Shown here: piece by piece, positions 11,001 to 25,544 of the stretch
How positions within the stretch are numbered: the stretch's first letter is position 1
Layout of the letters: the number at the start of each line of letters is the position of its first letter
Source: Larus michahellis
Lineage: Eukaryota; Chordata; Aves; Charadriiformes; Laridae
Direction of reading: 5' to 3'
DNA length: 64,000 bases
Assembly (NCBI RefSeq): GCF_964199755.1
Contig: NC_133896.1
Location: 98,332,200 to 98,396,199, forward strand
The notes under the pieces: model-generated
What the model was told of the DNA's origin: nothing
The model's input: the letters and a program-made list of their open reading frames with translations, nothing else
Databases searched by the model: none
Translations under genes and position numbers: made by a program

Positions 11001-14000
11001 AGTGAGGCATGGATTAAAATGCTTTACAGACACTGATCTAAGGAGCTGGCAGGCATATTCCCCCTGACAAGATCTACCAGTTTCATATTAGAGTATAAGG
11101 CATATATTTTATGTTCAGGAAGAGTGCACGCTGTGATCCACTTGCATTGTTGTGTTATTACAACCCAAGTGATTTCATATACTTCATTTTACATTCTTCA
11201 CAGGGTGTAAGAATAGATTTCTCTAACTCAAAACCACCATAATAAATCATTTTTATTTTCCTTTTTTCTTCTATTTTGTCTTACCTTGCACCTCTCATTC
11301 CAAGGAGTAAGAGTGGCTGAAGTTGGCATATGCATGCTTTAAACAGTCAACAACATACCAGTTTTACTCAGACGGGGAAAACCAAATCCCTCCATCAGGG
11401 AAGGATGCTACAGTATGCTATTGCTTAATTACAGTTTCTTACTAGTGCTGATTTGGTGGATGAAAAACTTTCTCACGCACTCATACAGTCCCTTAAACAA
11501 TGTGGCTCTTCCTATAAAGGAAGAAAGGTCTCCCAGGTGGGGAAGGCTAACAGAAAGTAGTGAACTTCACATGCGTATGTGTGTACATGCTTTTGCCCCC
11601 GTTCAACACAGGGAGACTTCCATGATTATGATACTGGGCGAAGTTAACCACCCCTTAACCTCCTCCCAGACCTAGGTCTGTTTTGCCTACTGCCTCTACT
11701 CACGTCAGAAGAAAATAACTTCTTGTGCAAGCCCACAACAGCACATACACTGTTATCATTCACTGAGCCCCCAAAGAAGAGAAGAGTAACTTGATCCACT
11801 CACATCTTCAACTGTAAAAAGCAATTTCCTTTAAAAAATATTAAGTTTTTCATGCAATGGAGACGAGCTTCAGCAAAACAAGGAATGTAGGCCAGAAGAC
11901 AAGGCAGCCTAATACTCTCCAGCAAGTGGAAAATCTGAAGGCAAATTCTTATTCTAAATCAGGCAGTGGAGAGACCTCAAGCCAGTTCAACCTACACCCT
12001 AGTGAAGCTTAACCACTTCTGTCTTGTGCACAGCCTGAACCAGACCGCTGGCCTGGGGAATGCCTACACAATTGGGCCTTGCAGGTCAAAGATGCCCGAG
12101 AACCCTGTTGGGTTTTAAGGTTGCAGCCAACTGAAACTGAGCAGCTGGGTTTGTGGCCAGCAGCATAAATTAGTCAGGATTTTCCTGGAAGGTTCATACA
12201 CATATAGAAAACAGGCATCTCTGACTGAAACAGCTGCAGGGTGGGGCTTGAAAGGAAATGCCGAGGCACCTAACTGGGCACTTTGCGGAACTGGCTCTTT
12301 AAAAACATACTGCAATTGCATGCGCATCTCCTGTGGTAGCCCATACAAAAGAAATTGGACTCTGGGCTCCAAGATTTTCATACTGTTCATTTAAAGAATC
12401 TCACTCTGGAAAGTCCCAAGGCAGACACTGAAGGTCAAGGCTAGATGTAACTTGAAGATGTTGACATAAAGCTGCTCGATACAGTAGCCAAGAAAATGTG
12501 AACCCTTTTTAGCGCTGTGTTCTCAAAACTTGCCTCCATAGATAGCTAGTAACATATGGACATAGTCACTGTTCTAGTTAGCACAGCTTTTTACAGGCTA
12601 CAGGGCTTAAAGAAACTTCAAGTGAGGAGCGGTGTGAACCAAGACCCACCTGCTGGAACTCGCATTGGCTAGGGGATTAGGGTGAATGTTCACAAATCAA
12701 GTCCAAATGCTCCACAGCTAATGACTTGACATTAAATCATACTCTTCTATGGAGGAAGCTGCTATGTTTTTGTAATGGAAGGTTTTTCCACTTTTAAACC
12801 GCAGAGTGGTTAAAAGGGGTAACACAATAATGATAATAATAAAGGTATGAGAACACGGTAAAGGCACTGCATTTTTATAAGGCCAAACTATAAAGATATT
12901 TATAATAGTCAGTACCCTTGTAACCTCCAAAACATAACCCACAAACAACCATGAAATGCATATGCTTAGGCGACTGCTGGGCTTAATCCAGTGCAACTTG
13001 AAATCAATGGAGGGACGTCAGGGACACTGGACCGTGTCCAGAAGCAAGCAAATGGAAAGCACAGCACAGAGTGGTGATCGAGGCAGCCTTCATACAGTAG
13101 GCTAAGTACATCAGACGCTGTCAGACCACGCACAGGAATTCTCAATGGAAAATCCTCCATAAGGCAGAAATTGCCTCACTTTTGAGCTATTATGGTCATA
13201 TTTTTCAACACTAAGCTAAGGTCCTGAAGCCATAATGAGGGCTTTCCACGGGGCTTAGTGGGTTTACTGTGAGTCAGGTTTAGTACAGCATCATTCCCTT
13301 CTTTGCAAATCCTGTTAAATTGTTTCCACTCTCTCACCACTGTGTTTCCAGTAAAGACGTGTTAGCACAGACTAAAGGAAGCAAAAAAGAAAATCTCAGT
13401 TGCTTAGCAGTAAAACATATGGACAGTTCCTGCAAACAGCTTGGATGTTTTCAGTGCTTGAGTGCTGAAGGCCTGTACTTGGGGTGTTTCAAAGAGGGCC
13501 GGACAAGACAAAACGTTCACAATTCTCTATGTTTGTCATCGACTCTCAGTGAAGTATCTCTCCTTCTGAGATTCCTGTACTTCCATGGGCACTTTCAATA
13601 AGTGTTACACAAAGAAGATCCACCTCCAGATCTCCTAAAGAGGTGCAAAAGACTTCTGTCTGACAGAAGTCTCCCTCCCTCTGCCTTGGTCCTGTGTAGC
13701 CTCCGTGAGTACTGTCTGCTTGTGACTAGCTGGGAGAAACCCCTCCTACACACCTACTTGCTTCTGATACTCTCCTTCTCCTGACTCTCTCCTAGATAAT
13801 AAAGACTATCATCTCAGCAGACAAACCAACTCCCCAGGAATTCCTCAGGCTTTAGATCAGCGTCTGTGTGGTGACAGCATATGAAGCTGTGTTAATTTAC
13901 AGGAGTTGCTATGATTCTGATGTATACATGTACAGAGCATAAAATGAGTTAGGGAGGCACACACACAGAGCAAGACCTCCTGCCCACTGTGACTGTCTCA

Positions 14001-17000
14001 GCATCAGAGCACTGCTGCTTCTTTTGTTCTTTATCTTCCTCGAATATAAAAATAACACCCAGATAGACAAGACATGAGATGCTCATTGCACAGGGAAAAC
14101 CCAGGGAACATGAAGACCCATTGAAGGATGCCGATTTAATGGACACATTAATTATAAATACCACACGCACAGTGGGAAACCGTCCAGCAGAGTGGCAAAG
14201 TGCTGTGCAGATAGAAGACAATTTGGTCACCAACTAGGAAATGTGGCAAATATATTAGCTACAAGAGTTATATGCCTTCTGAGATCAGCTTAACCTAAGC
14301 TATTAATTCTCTATTCTTTCCCTTTAACCTGACTAATAATGCTAATAAAATATTTACTATGTACCATAAAATATGCACAATGCTGCCTGTAACTGTGTGC
14401 TTGCCAGAGAAAGCACACATAAAACAATCAAGCAACTTACAAAACTTGGCTGAAAATATTCATCTGGCATCAAGCAATGCCTCTCCATACACATACGTAT
14501 TTCCCTCAAGAAAGTTTAACTAGTTATTAAATATTCTTACTGATGATAGCTACAGTAGAGCCCTAGTAAACCTTGAGAAATGCCTTTCTTTTTTAAAGAT
14601 CAGGTTAAGTTTCCTAGGTATGCTGCATTTAAATGGAGAGAAAGCTGCAAAAGATGTAAAACAAATGCCAGAATCTATGGGGTGTCCCAGCTGAGTAAAT
14701 TGACGGTCTTGAACAATTAAGAGGTGCCCATTATAAATGTTCATTTTTGATGATGGTAAGTGGATGCAGAAGCTCTTCTTTTCCACAAATTCATTGGGGG
14801 AGAAAAGCTGGTGATTATCAGCTGCTGTGCACGCTCATCACGGACTAAGTGCAGCCAGGGGCACCTTTCCACTGTCTGCAGCCAGTGCTTAACTGGATCC
14901 CAGGTCAGAAGTTTGTGGCAGAGGCAATGAAGACACCTATCTCCACCTTCAGGAAGTACCAAATGAACACAGCCTCTTCTATAATGCATCGCTCACAGAA
15001 GAGAAACCAAGTCACCGTAACTTGATCAGGGACCAAATAACAATTTCCACACAAACTACAGCTCCTGGCGCCAAGCCACATGCTGCGGAGTCAACCATCC
15101 TCTCTCTTCCTCAGAGCACAAGTATCTCCGGCACGCAGCCAAGGTGGCACAGAAGTGAACTAACGAACGAGGGAGTGGAGGCGGGGGAAATATTTTAGTC
15201 TTCACTTGAAACACATCGGAAAGTGCCCTCACTGAAGCACTTCCTCTGGAAGCTCCAAGCAGGCTCCAAGCCTTGATTCCCTGGCTTCAGCTTCGCATGT
15301 TTTCTTCATCAGAATTTGCCTGACAATGAGGGGGAAAATGGCAAAGGGATTTGTTTACACTGTACACGGGCTCCCTGCTCACCTGTTACATGATTAGGTG
15401 GTTACATAAATGATCCAAGATGTCACATTCCTCACCCGGGCACTGACCCTTGAAATAATCCAGGCAATGTGACTCTGAGTAGCTGGAGGGTCGATTTGTG
15501 AGAGGATTTGCCGAGCAGGGCTGCAGCATAGAGTGTTCTTTCCATTTTTATGGGTGCGTTCATCAGTGTGGATCATCATTTGCAGACAGAAATTCAGACA
15601 GAGAAATTCAGACAGCGCTGATGCAGAGAGTTTCCATGATCCATTCCAAAACTGGCTGCACATCAATGGGATCTCAACAACGTTTCCCTCGCCTTCCTTA
15701 TTTCTGAGGACCAGCATAAAGGGCAATCAATCAAAAGTTCACCAGCTTGCTTCCTTGTTTAAAAACTAGTAGATGATGACCTTGCATAAGTTTTTTCTCT
15801 CCCACCCTTCCCTCCACACTGATTATCTGATCCAGAGCCCACAGAAATCTTTGAAAACTTTAACATAAACTTCAAAGGGCTCTATAATCAGCCCTTTTTC
15901 ATCTACCCTTTTCAAATACAACAGTATTTTATGCAGCACATTGTATTCATAAATCTGGTGCCATTTGCCTATAGACCTCAAAGCATTTCCCAGTCACTAA
16001 CAGCGCATGATAACAGAAGCAAATATTATTCTATGTCTGATTCTACAGCTCCTGAAAATTAGTCTAAGCGAGGGGAAAGGATTTACCTGGGATCATACTG
16101 AATTAGTGCCATAGACTGTGACAAGAATCCTGCTCGCTCTCCCCTAAGGCACGTTTCCTTTATTTGCATAATGGATTTATTTCAAAAAGACTATGAAGGC
16201 AACACACAGTGCACATCATCCCTGTTTCTCCTTGGCATATCCCTGAAGGTGGTTCTCATGTGCTGCCCTGTAACCTAGTATCAGAGCATGTTGTCCAATT
16301 TTCAGAAAAAGCAAAGCAGCCGGGCAAGCCTGATGGTAATGCCAGCAGGCCATCAGCTGATCCCCCAACAGGCACTCGCCTCCCAGCTATAGGTCTTTCA
16401 ACCATAATTGTCCATCAATTACTACAAAAAAAAAAAAAAAAAGACACAACCACACACAACCAGGAACAGCGCTTGTTTAGAGATTACGTATTCCCCAAAC
16501 TGACACCCTGTTATCTTGTGCACCATGGGCTGGCAGTTCTTCCAGAGAAGAACTCACCCATTTGTACCGGCACACACTGCAGCAAGACAACAGGGCTGCT
16601 GCAAGTCCCTCATGTCACAGGCTGACAGGCCGAGGCCCGAGAAAACTTCCCTCTTCTTTCACAGCAGTGCTACAGAACAAGCTCACTCACGTATGAGGTT
16701 CATAGCTTCCTCTCCAGCATTCAAACACCCTCCCTGGCTAACCAGCACGGAAGAGCCTTCTCATGTCTGCAAACACAACAGTGCCTGTGTTGTTACAAAA
16801 AAAAAAAAGGATCCAATCTTTCATGAAACAAAACAACTTTCTGGCCTGTTTTTCTTCCTTTATTTGGACATTTTCAACAAACATCAAGAAATTATGACAC
16901 ATGTAGATCAAAATGAAAGCTAATGCACCTGTTACAAATCTTTATTGGGATAAAAAAACATATTTCAAAAAAAGCCTGGTAACTCCCAATCAACTATAAA

Positions 17001-20000
17001 GCTCTGGCCTGCAATTACAATTTATTCCCTGTCTCTATTAAAGGTGAGTTTATACTAAAAGAAATCTCATTACTCATCAATTTGCAATGTGCTCCAGTTT
17101 CTATGAGATATTGGATCTAACTGATCTAGTATATGATTTCCCAGAAAAGTAGTGGCAAAAAGAGGAGAGTAGGTATTGGATTGTCTGTGGGGGATCTCTT
17201 AGAGAAGCTATGTGACATGATATGTTGCAGCTGTTTCAATGGATGGTCTCTCTTGCACTTTCAAAGACAAATGATACGCTGAATAGTCAAATTGCTGCCA
17301 ACTCTCTTCTATTTTACAGGAAGTGTGGGATTTAGAGAAAGGCAGCACATGGGTGATTTGAAAGTTGGCTACAATTCCTGAATTTAAATTTAAGTTACAA
17401 GCCCATCTAGCACCCAATGCAAAGCTCTGGGAAAGAACAGATCACTTTCTGCAGAACCTAATACACTCCTGTGTCTAAACTGTACCAGAGCCTCTACCTT
17501 TTTGCATTTATTCACATGTGAATGCTACAAGCTCTTCAACACAGGAGCTTCCTTTTCATATTCTTGTCTCTCATGTATTTACTTGTGCCTAGTCCAATCC
17601 ATGACTAATTCCTATTGGGTGTGCAAGGCGTGACCACAGTCCATTTAGGAACAACCAGCATATAGTTTTGCTTAGTACATTTGGTGGCATCATACTCAGT
17701 TGCAAGGATAATTTATTTCAAAAATGTCACATATAACATCGATGATACTTGTTTCTTGAAAGGTTGCAAGAATAACGCTTCAAAGTGTGTAGGTAATATG
17801 TAAACTCAGTGTAAACTCATATAAACTCAAGAGCCTCACCTCCTCACACTTTTCCAGCCCATGAGGCTTTTGGAAGGAGTAAATCAGTGCTCCCTAATTT
17901 TCATAGACCTGAATAAAATAAATAAGCAAGATTACATTAATTTAAAAGAAACCCACCATACCAGTGAAAACTGTTAACTGGTTTCATTAGCACCGAATGA
18001 CAAAATCTTGCTCACAACTGAACCTGTCCTTGCAGATCAGCAGATTGGTTGCTAATGACATTACAGCTATCTGGCTTAGTTATCAACAGCCAGAGCAGAT
18101 CATGCAGCTGGCAACAGAAGGAATTATTTTCTTCTTATCCTATATCCTCTTCTTAATCTAATCACCTACAGAGAAGTTTACCTACTTATTTCAGATCAAA
18201 GTAGCTTTACTAAACAAAGTTGACACCTTACAAGGTAGCAGTTTCAGATAGCTTTCTTAAATGAAGAAACAGATGAAACATCTGGAACAGATGAACTGCA
18301 GATTTAGGTTTTAAAGAACGGGGAGTGTTACCAGGGCCAATGTCAAATACACACACTCCGCATGCTGCCACCAGAAACATTTTCCTTCAAAATAAAAAGA
18401 GAAAAGAACAGGAAAAGCAAGATCCTTACAAAACAGAAATGATGAGCTACTTTTGATCTGTTATCTTCTTTTCTGAACTTTGCGGGAATTTCACCTCAGC
18501 TGCAAAAAGTAGCCAACAGAGAAGGTATTTGTACAGATTTTTCATCAGTGGGGTTCTCCCACATAGTAGTAGGTCAGTCACCTGGCAGTGAAGACCACTG
18601 TGATCCTTTCTTCTTCCTTCTTGGGTGGCCAAGACAGCTCTCTAGCTACAGGTGTTGATAATGAAGATAGAGAATGCGTAGCTTTCTGATATTTTCTTAT
18701 TTTCACATGTTGAACTCCCGTATTTTGACAGTCCCACATTTTGGGAGCCAAACCGGTAATCTATTTTGTGGAAATATCTTCCCATAATGCTTGCTGTGAA
18801 GGGTGCGCTTCAGCCTAATCACATTGGGAAAAATCACTGTCTGGAAAAGTTGCGTTGCAGTCACATGGCCTCTCAAAATCATACAGACTTTTAAAATACC
18901 TTGTTTTACAGGGTCTCAGCAGGGGAAGCCGCCCCTAGCCTTCTGCTGTGGGGAAAAGCAATTACTCTTGCCTCAGGTACCATTACAGGCCAAGCAGGTC
19001 ATTAAAAATAGCTAATGGCTTAGTCAGCCACTAAACCTTGTCACTTGCCCATGCATCCTATTACATTCTCTCAGCACACTGCAAATAAATTTAGCTAACT
19101 TATGACAATCATCAGTCACATCCTTTCATCAAGGAAGAAAATTAGGGAAGTAATTGGGTAAAAGATGATGATTTATATGGCCCTTTCTGATGCAGGAGCA
19201 AAGAACTGTTTTTACATCGTAACAACATCAAATTATTTCAACATAAACTAATCTAAATTTCTGCCAAGTCATAATTCTCACTTGGGCTTTTCTCTCATTA
19301 TTATAGTTTAAAAAAGGGAAGAAGAGATAAATTATAAAAGCATGTAGGTGTTTGTGGATGCACAAGGGAAGAGTCACCCAGTTTGTTCCCTATTCATAAT
19401 AAATCTTTATATAAAACAATAGGTCAGAATGATTTTCAGGTTAAGAACTGATCTCACGAAACTGGAAACTGCTAACTGTTAGCAGAGTTACCTGTGGGTC
19501 AAAATTTTGGTGGTACCTCTGCACTCATTTTTTCCCTTGTATCTTCTAGTTTACTGTAAGAGTGTCAACCTGCTTGATCACTTTATAATGATAAAGAAGC
19601 AGCTACAGTAGAGATGAAACAAAACGAAGAGGGCATGAAAAATAAATAAAACAGAAATTAGTAACAGTTACTATTGGTATACAAACTGAAATTAAACTGA
19701 GGGAAAGCACTTGCAAAGATGAGGAGAGAACTGGGTAAACCTATCTGTGGCGACGAGCGATTCACGGGGTTTGTAACATGACTGATAACGTTTCGGGTCC
19801 ACATGACCAATTTAAATGTGGTCCAGTTTCACAGTGGCCAAAATCTGGTACAGTCTGATGTGATGCTTGGTGGCTGTAGAAACCAGCTGATGATTTAAAT
19901 CTAATTCCTCTCAGAGGGCACAAGTCAGTATTGTAAGGATGCTGCCCAGGAAGCATAGAAGGCCAAGGGTTATTTGCCCAAGCAAAACCTTTCCTGCTCA

Positions 20001-20902
20001 TTTGTGCTCATCATCTAACTTAAGGGGAAGCCTGACCAAACCACTGAACACTTCACAGCCACACCTGCCTATTTAGTTATATACTGAAACTGTAGTAAAC
20101 CCCTCTGTTAAGCAATAAGAATACAACCACTGAGAATACACATACAACATTTCTAATCAACTCAGAAGCCATTGTTTCTGTCCCGGAGCAGAGATTCACT
20201 AAATATGGTACTTTCTCATTCAACATTTATTGCCTTTCATTAATTCCAGATGAAAGATGGAGTCTCTCAAAACAAAAATAATGCTCCCTTCCTTCCCCAA
20301 ATGCTGGCTTTGCAAACTCAAGCACACAATTACCAGCAAATTAAGCCTTTCTACCAGCACTGATCAGTGTAGTCTGCAGTCCTGCATTATATGACACAGT
20401 CACAGCTCCACAGCTCTTTTTTTAAATGAAGGCCATGTCATGGCTGTCCACAAACCTCTGAATCTGACGGGCTCAATCATCACAGGGTCAAAACCCAGTT
20501 TATATCCTGCTGGTTGCGTGGGAAGCACATAATATCCAGTTTTCTCTCTCATGAAGAAGTCTGTTTGGAGAGTTAGAAGGAAGCACAGTCTGTAAATATT
20601 TATACTGTTTTTCAAAACTACAATGCACACAGGACTCAGAATGCATCCTAAGTGCCAGTCTGCAAACTACAATAGCACCACATTCACCTGCCATAGAAGG
20701 ACGGCTCTCTCACACCCCTTCTCCACCCAGCCGAACGCCATTGAAGAAGCCAGAGAACTAGCCTGATTACCTAGCAAATCTAGGTCAGTAAAGGCTGTGT
20801 CAGGCCTGAGGAAGGTGAGTATCTTCACCTGAAAATTACCTACCCTGACAATCGTATCTAGGACCTTTTAACAATGTCCTGATTTATCCTATCTTGGCTA
20901 AT
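8037..20902. other. Intergenic sequence, no gene seen
   Basis: Nearly 13 kb without a recognised gene or well-preserved transposable element. Open frames here are short. The longest two (10305-10685 and 10348-10857, both +) overlap each other in different frames, have no recognisable domain and are most likely chance. Minor features are a 13-bp near repeat (gaaattcagacag) at about 15590-15615, an A17 run at 16426-16442 and imperfect taaactca repeats at 17800-17829. Confidence 0.5.
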
Positions 20903-21200
20903 ATAGAATCACAGAATCACAGAAACTTCAGAGTTGGAAGGGACCTCCAGAGATCATCTAGTCCAACTCCCCTGATAAAGCAGGACTGCCTAGAGCACAT
21001 CACTCAGGACTGCATCCAGGCGGGTCTTGAAAGTCTCTAGAGAAGGGGACCCCACAACCTCCCTGGGCAGCCTGTTCCAGTGCTCTGTCACTCTCACTGT
21101 AAACAAGTTTTTCCGTGTATTTGATCGTAACTTCCTATGTTCTAACTCGTGCCCGTTGCCCCTCGTCCTGTCACTGGGAACCAATGAAAAGAGTCTGGCA
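20903..21200 (-). mobile_element. CR1 LINE, 5'-truncated 3' end
   Basis: Read on +, it begins with atagaatcacagaatcac (the inverted CR1 tail), then gttggaagggacctccagag, ctccctgggcagcctgttcc and cccctcgtcctgtcactggg. The reverse-strand frame 21184-20990 encodes the CR1 ORF2 C-terminus ([33 protein letters not shown]). Only about 300 bp remain. Confidence 0.9.
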
Positions 21201-22846
21201 ATGTGTAGGAAGCCAGTTCTGTTCCATAATTGTACCCCCCTGCATAATGAAACTGAAATGAAAAGTGACTGTGTCTCCTACTTCATACTTTAGTACCCAT
21301 CCTGCCTCAAATACGAGAGTGCCAAGGGAAAGAAGACAAGTGAAACATACACTTTGCACACAACTTTCAATCAGCTATGAAAACCTCAGCCCATGGAAAA
21401 CTAGAAGAGTGGCGAAAATGTCTTTTGTAGATATTTGTGAGAAATATATATTGGAATTTTAGAGGGAAACACACACAAAAGCAGCTGATAACAAAGCTGT
21501 GACAATGTGCTGCAAGATGAAGGTCAACCACAGCCACTACTGTGGACTGCTGTTTCTAGGGTATTCCTCTTACAGTACTGTGAGGCTACAAAAACAGCAG
21601 TCAGGAAAACCATAAAAGCCTATGCACCACAGCATAAAAGTAAAGATCTCCCAAGTGTAAATCTGCAGCAAAGATGGAAGAAAGTCCCAAATATTCCTAC
21701 AGCCTGATGAGTTAATACCAACACCCCCCATTCAAACTGATCTTCTACTGAAAAACTAATCTTAAAACTTGGTGCTGTAACTGATTTGCATCAGAAATGT
21801 GAAGGAAAAAAATGAAGTCTGCTAATACCGACAAGTCCCACCCCATGTCATTCAGCAACCTTCTTTGTTTTTCAGACCGTTTGTATCTCTTGTTACAATG
21901 CATTTTTTAAGATTCTGATCAAAAGATACCTTCCAGAAGTTTTTATGGAATAAGGACAGGAGCACTGTTTGTGTATCATAGGTTTCCAAGCTTCTTAACA
22001 AGCTCATGTTCTTAGGTTGGCTGTTGCCGGTCATCTATTTGTAGGGCCCTTCACGTGGAAAAGCAGTGGACTGTGCCAGCCCTGCGCTCCACCAGAGCGG
22101 AAGCTGGTCAGAGCAGCGAGCACTATCCCTGTGGCAGGAAGGGGAAGCCCACAGCCTCCATACACAGAGCTCAGCACCTGGTATCTACCATTCTCTGCCT
22201 TCACTCAGATTTCGGTGTCCCCCCAGTTTTTCCACATTTCTCCTCCAAGAGCTGAAGCAGCAGTAACACACGCAGGTACTGCTGAGCCCTATCTGGAATG
22301 CAGTTGGCTTAAACTTGCATCTTTTTGCCAGCTAGCCAGAGAGCATTTGCATTTTCAAGCATCACCCGCAGTGACTTCACAGAAAGAACAAGTATTACCC
22401 AGCACTATTCAATAGCATTAATTATAATACAAATCTTGTTCTCAGGCTCATTCGCCTCCTCCCAGGCTCGTACTGGCGCCTGACTCGCACTTCACCACAA
22501 ATTCCCACTTTTCTTCACCACTGAGGGCCAAGTAGTAATTTGACAGACGCTGGGGATACCACCAGCAGGATGGCCTTTCAAGCCTGTTGGCATGTCAAGA
22601 GCTATTGATTTTATTAGTGCCTCTGGCAACTTAGAAAGGACGATCTCTAGGGTTTTGTAGCAGGAATGCAGCTCCCAGAGTGGCTGCTAACCTGGCTGCC
22701 TTGCTGTGCTCCTGGAACCAACTCTGTGGATGGAGGACAACGAAGTGACACCAGGCACAGTTCCAGCACAAGAAGTAGAAGTGTCTGCAGAGCTTTGTGT
22801 CCCCACTGCAGGCAGGCTGATGAACCAGTTACCTGCAGAACCTACT
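21201..22846. other. Intergenic sequence, no gene seen
   Basis: No recognisable exon or repeat. The region 22017-22415 is open in several frames at once, consistent with a locally GC-richer stretch rather than a gene. Confidence 0.5.
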
Positions 22847-23016
22847 GGAGGAGAGGAGAGGAGAGGAGAGGAGAGGAGAGGAGAGGAGAGGAGAGGAGAG
22901 GAGAGGAGAGGAGAGGAGAGGAGAGGAGAGGAGAGGAGAGGAGAGGAGAGGAGAGGAGAGGAGAGGAGAGGAGAGGAGAGGAGAGGAGAGGAGAGGAGAG
23001 GAGAGGAGAGGAAAGG
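22847..23016 (+). repeat. (GAGGA)n polypurine microsatellite, second copy
   Basis: About 33 to 34 copies of the same five-base purine unit and on the same strand as the array near 7.4 kb, and almost the same length. It is uniform except for the last unit (gaaag). Unlike the first array it is not next to a recognisable CR1. Confidence 0.97.
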
Positions 23017-25143
23017 AACTGTTTGGTTAATAATTTTGTTGTATTTGATACGTAGTTCAATCTGTGCATTCTGCAACACGTACTTGATTTGTTTGACTGT
23101 TCACATCTGTTAAAGGTGAATTTTCATTTCCATGCCTACTCTAACCCAATATTTATAATAAGAAGCATGATTAAGCAATCATGGGGAAATCAAATCTCTC
23201 TGGAAGAGAAGGATAATTCCGTAGAAAGGAAATCACAATAGGCCCCAGATTCACTCCAGATTCAGATAAATTAACACTTTACTTATCATCATTACAATAC
23301 ACTGTACTGTTTATGCCTTTTATATGAGAAATGGAAAGGAGAAAATAATCTTTATAAATTCCTTTAAAAAATATGTAGTCCATTTTAAAGTAATCCTGTG
23401 ACACGCATGCTCTATGATGGCTATAAATACGGTGAAAATGTTTAAACAATACTCATGACCACACGTACACATTAGTCGGGAAATAAACATAAGCTGTGAC
23501 ATATCTGACCTTCCAGCATTAGCCTTCTAAAAAAAATTAAGCATCCAAAATGCAAGTAAGGAAATTAAAGTTACTTCACTTACTGCCCTTAAGTAGTACG
23601 TGTAGACACTTTTGTGAATACCATGAGGTGCCTCTGTGCATCCTTAGGGATGTAGTTGTGTTTAAAAATGTGACATCCTTCACTTTAAAGAGGCAGGTTC
23701 TGTAATCAGGCTGCTGGGAATGTGAAGTTGCAAATGTATCGGTCTCTTTGTTCCCCTTCTATCTTGACACAAGCTTGTGACGTTTTGCTCTCAATAAATC
23801 ACTTTCTTCTTCTAAAACACAGGCTCTCTCTGTAACATATCACAGTGCCAGTGGCTGATTGCTAGGTGAAGATTAACTGTTGAGCTCATCTAGACTGCTA
23901 AAGTAAACTAGGTATATACCTTGGTGCCAATCTGTAAGAGCTCATCAAAACAAAATTGCACAAGCATACTCCTTTTTGACAATCTTTGCCTGATAAACCT
24001 TTGTCCTCCATCCTTTAAATGTATCTTCCCACTACCTTCTCCCTTTGACGGAGATGATCTCTCCTCTCCTCTCTTCACAAAATCCTTGTTTCTCTTAACC
24101 TCTACCCAATTCTGCCACATTGTCATTTATGATGCTCAGCGTGCCCAAGCAGACTCTTTTGGTGTGACTCTGGTTTTCTTTTTTTTCTTTTTTTTGACTT
24201 ACTAAACTGTAGGATGCCCATTCCAAAATCTTGGGACTCCACAGAGTTGCTCCGTAGGTTCTACCCAGACCTGGGTGGGGTCTCAGCATAAGCAACCTCT
24301 TCACTGAAGGAGCAAGGATTTGACACGCCATAAAACGCTCAGACTGCAATCAGGAAGAGGCCTGCAGTGTCTTGCTGGTCCTCTGTTGCGCTGGACACAT
24401 TCCCAGCCAGACAGCCTGACCCTGTAGGGTGATAATCTAATTCCCCTCACTCTCCACTTCCTTGCACTTCTCTCATTATCACAAATCCTGTTACTTCATT
24501 GAAAAGAAGCCCTGAGAAGTGCAGTTTTCCGAGTGACTAACTCTCCAAGGCAACTTTTGAAGGAAGCCATCTAGACTGCTCAGAAGCCTGCATCTCTCCA
24601 GAAAGCCAGGAGCCTGAGAAAAACTGTCATTTAAACCACTGAAAAAACTGGCACCTCTGGTATAATAACAGCTTCAAGTTTCAGAACACAGAAAAAGTTG
24701 TATTTCGATGGCTGTACTGTCCTGATGCAAGAAGGGCATTAGATTGTCCTTCTTCTGAGGGCCTTGTCTGCCAAGCTGACTTACACATTCAGAAAACAAC
24801 CTGAAAATATGTCTTTCTCATTCTGTGTAACAGACAGCCTTCCCTACCAGCCTGCAAGTAGAATAAAAGCAGTATAATCACACAGATGGGTAAAGACCAT
24901 TATTTCATTATTTTGGGTCGATCAGAAGGGAGTATTCACTTACACAGCCACGTCACTACCTGACAAAAACGTAAGACAGTTTCCCACTCATTAGCCCCTA
25001 CATTTATAAACCTCACTAACTCCCAGTTTCTAAACTGGGATAAACTTCAATTCAAGATGCCAACAATAGTTTCAAGGTGGAAGAACCAGCCCCAGACGCA
25101 GCCCAGCAGCGGACTATGCTTCATAGATTGTAACATTTTGTCT
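23017..25143. other. Intergenic sequence, no gene seen
   Basis: AT-rich with T-runs near 24178-24196. I see no exon and no transposable element motif. Confidence 0.5.
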
Positions 25144-25500
25144 CCAAACGCGACCTCTTAGGACCATGGAGAAAACCTTCCCAATGGAAGCCCCTTGCCC
25201 CCGGGTGCAGGGGGAGGCCTGCAGGCCGCTGGGGCGCCTCCTCCCCCTCCTCCCGCCCTCACCTTGGGCTCACAGGGCTGTTTCGCACAGTTTTCCGTCA
25301 CTCCTCGGGACAGGTCGGCGTTTTGCCCTTTCTGACACAGGCTCTCCCCGAGGCACCCGCCTGTGGCTGTGGGGCTTGGCCGTGCCCTGGGGCAGGGCGG
25401 TCGGAGCTGGATGGAACCAGCTGGAACCAGCCTCGGCCACTCCTCACAAGGGCTGCCCTGCAGCCCCCCACTGCCAAAACCCCGACACCAGCACCCAGTA
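25144..25500. other. GC- and CpG-rich block without an identified gene
   Basis: This 360 bp stretch is markedly richer in G+C than its surroundings and holds about 18 CpG dinucleotides by my count. Both strands are open for more than 120 codons (25166-25546 on +, 25568-25158 on -), which is expected of GC-rich DNA; I recognise no domain. It could be a CpG-island promoter of an unannotated or non-coding transcript, or part of an unrecognised element. It ends about 45 bp before a CR1. Confidence 0.5.
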
Positions 25501-25544
25501 CAGACAGCAACATATTTTTCTCTGTGGACTGGTCCATGAGCTGT

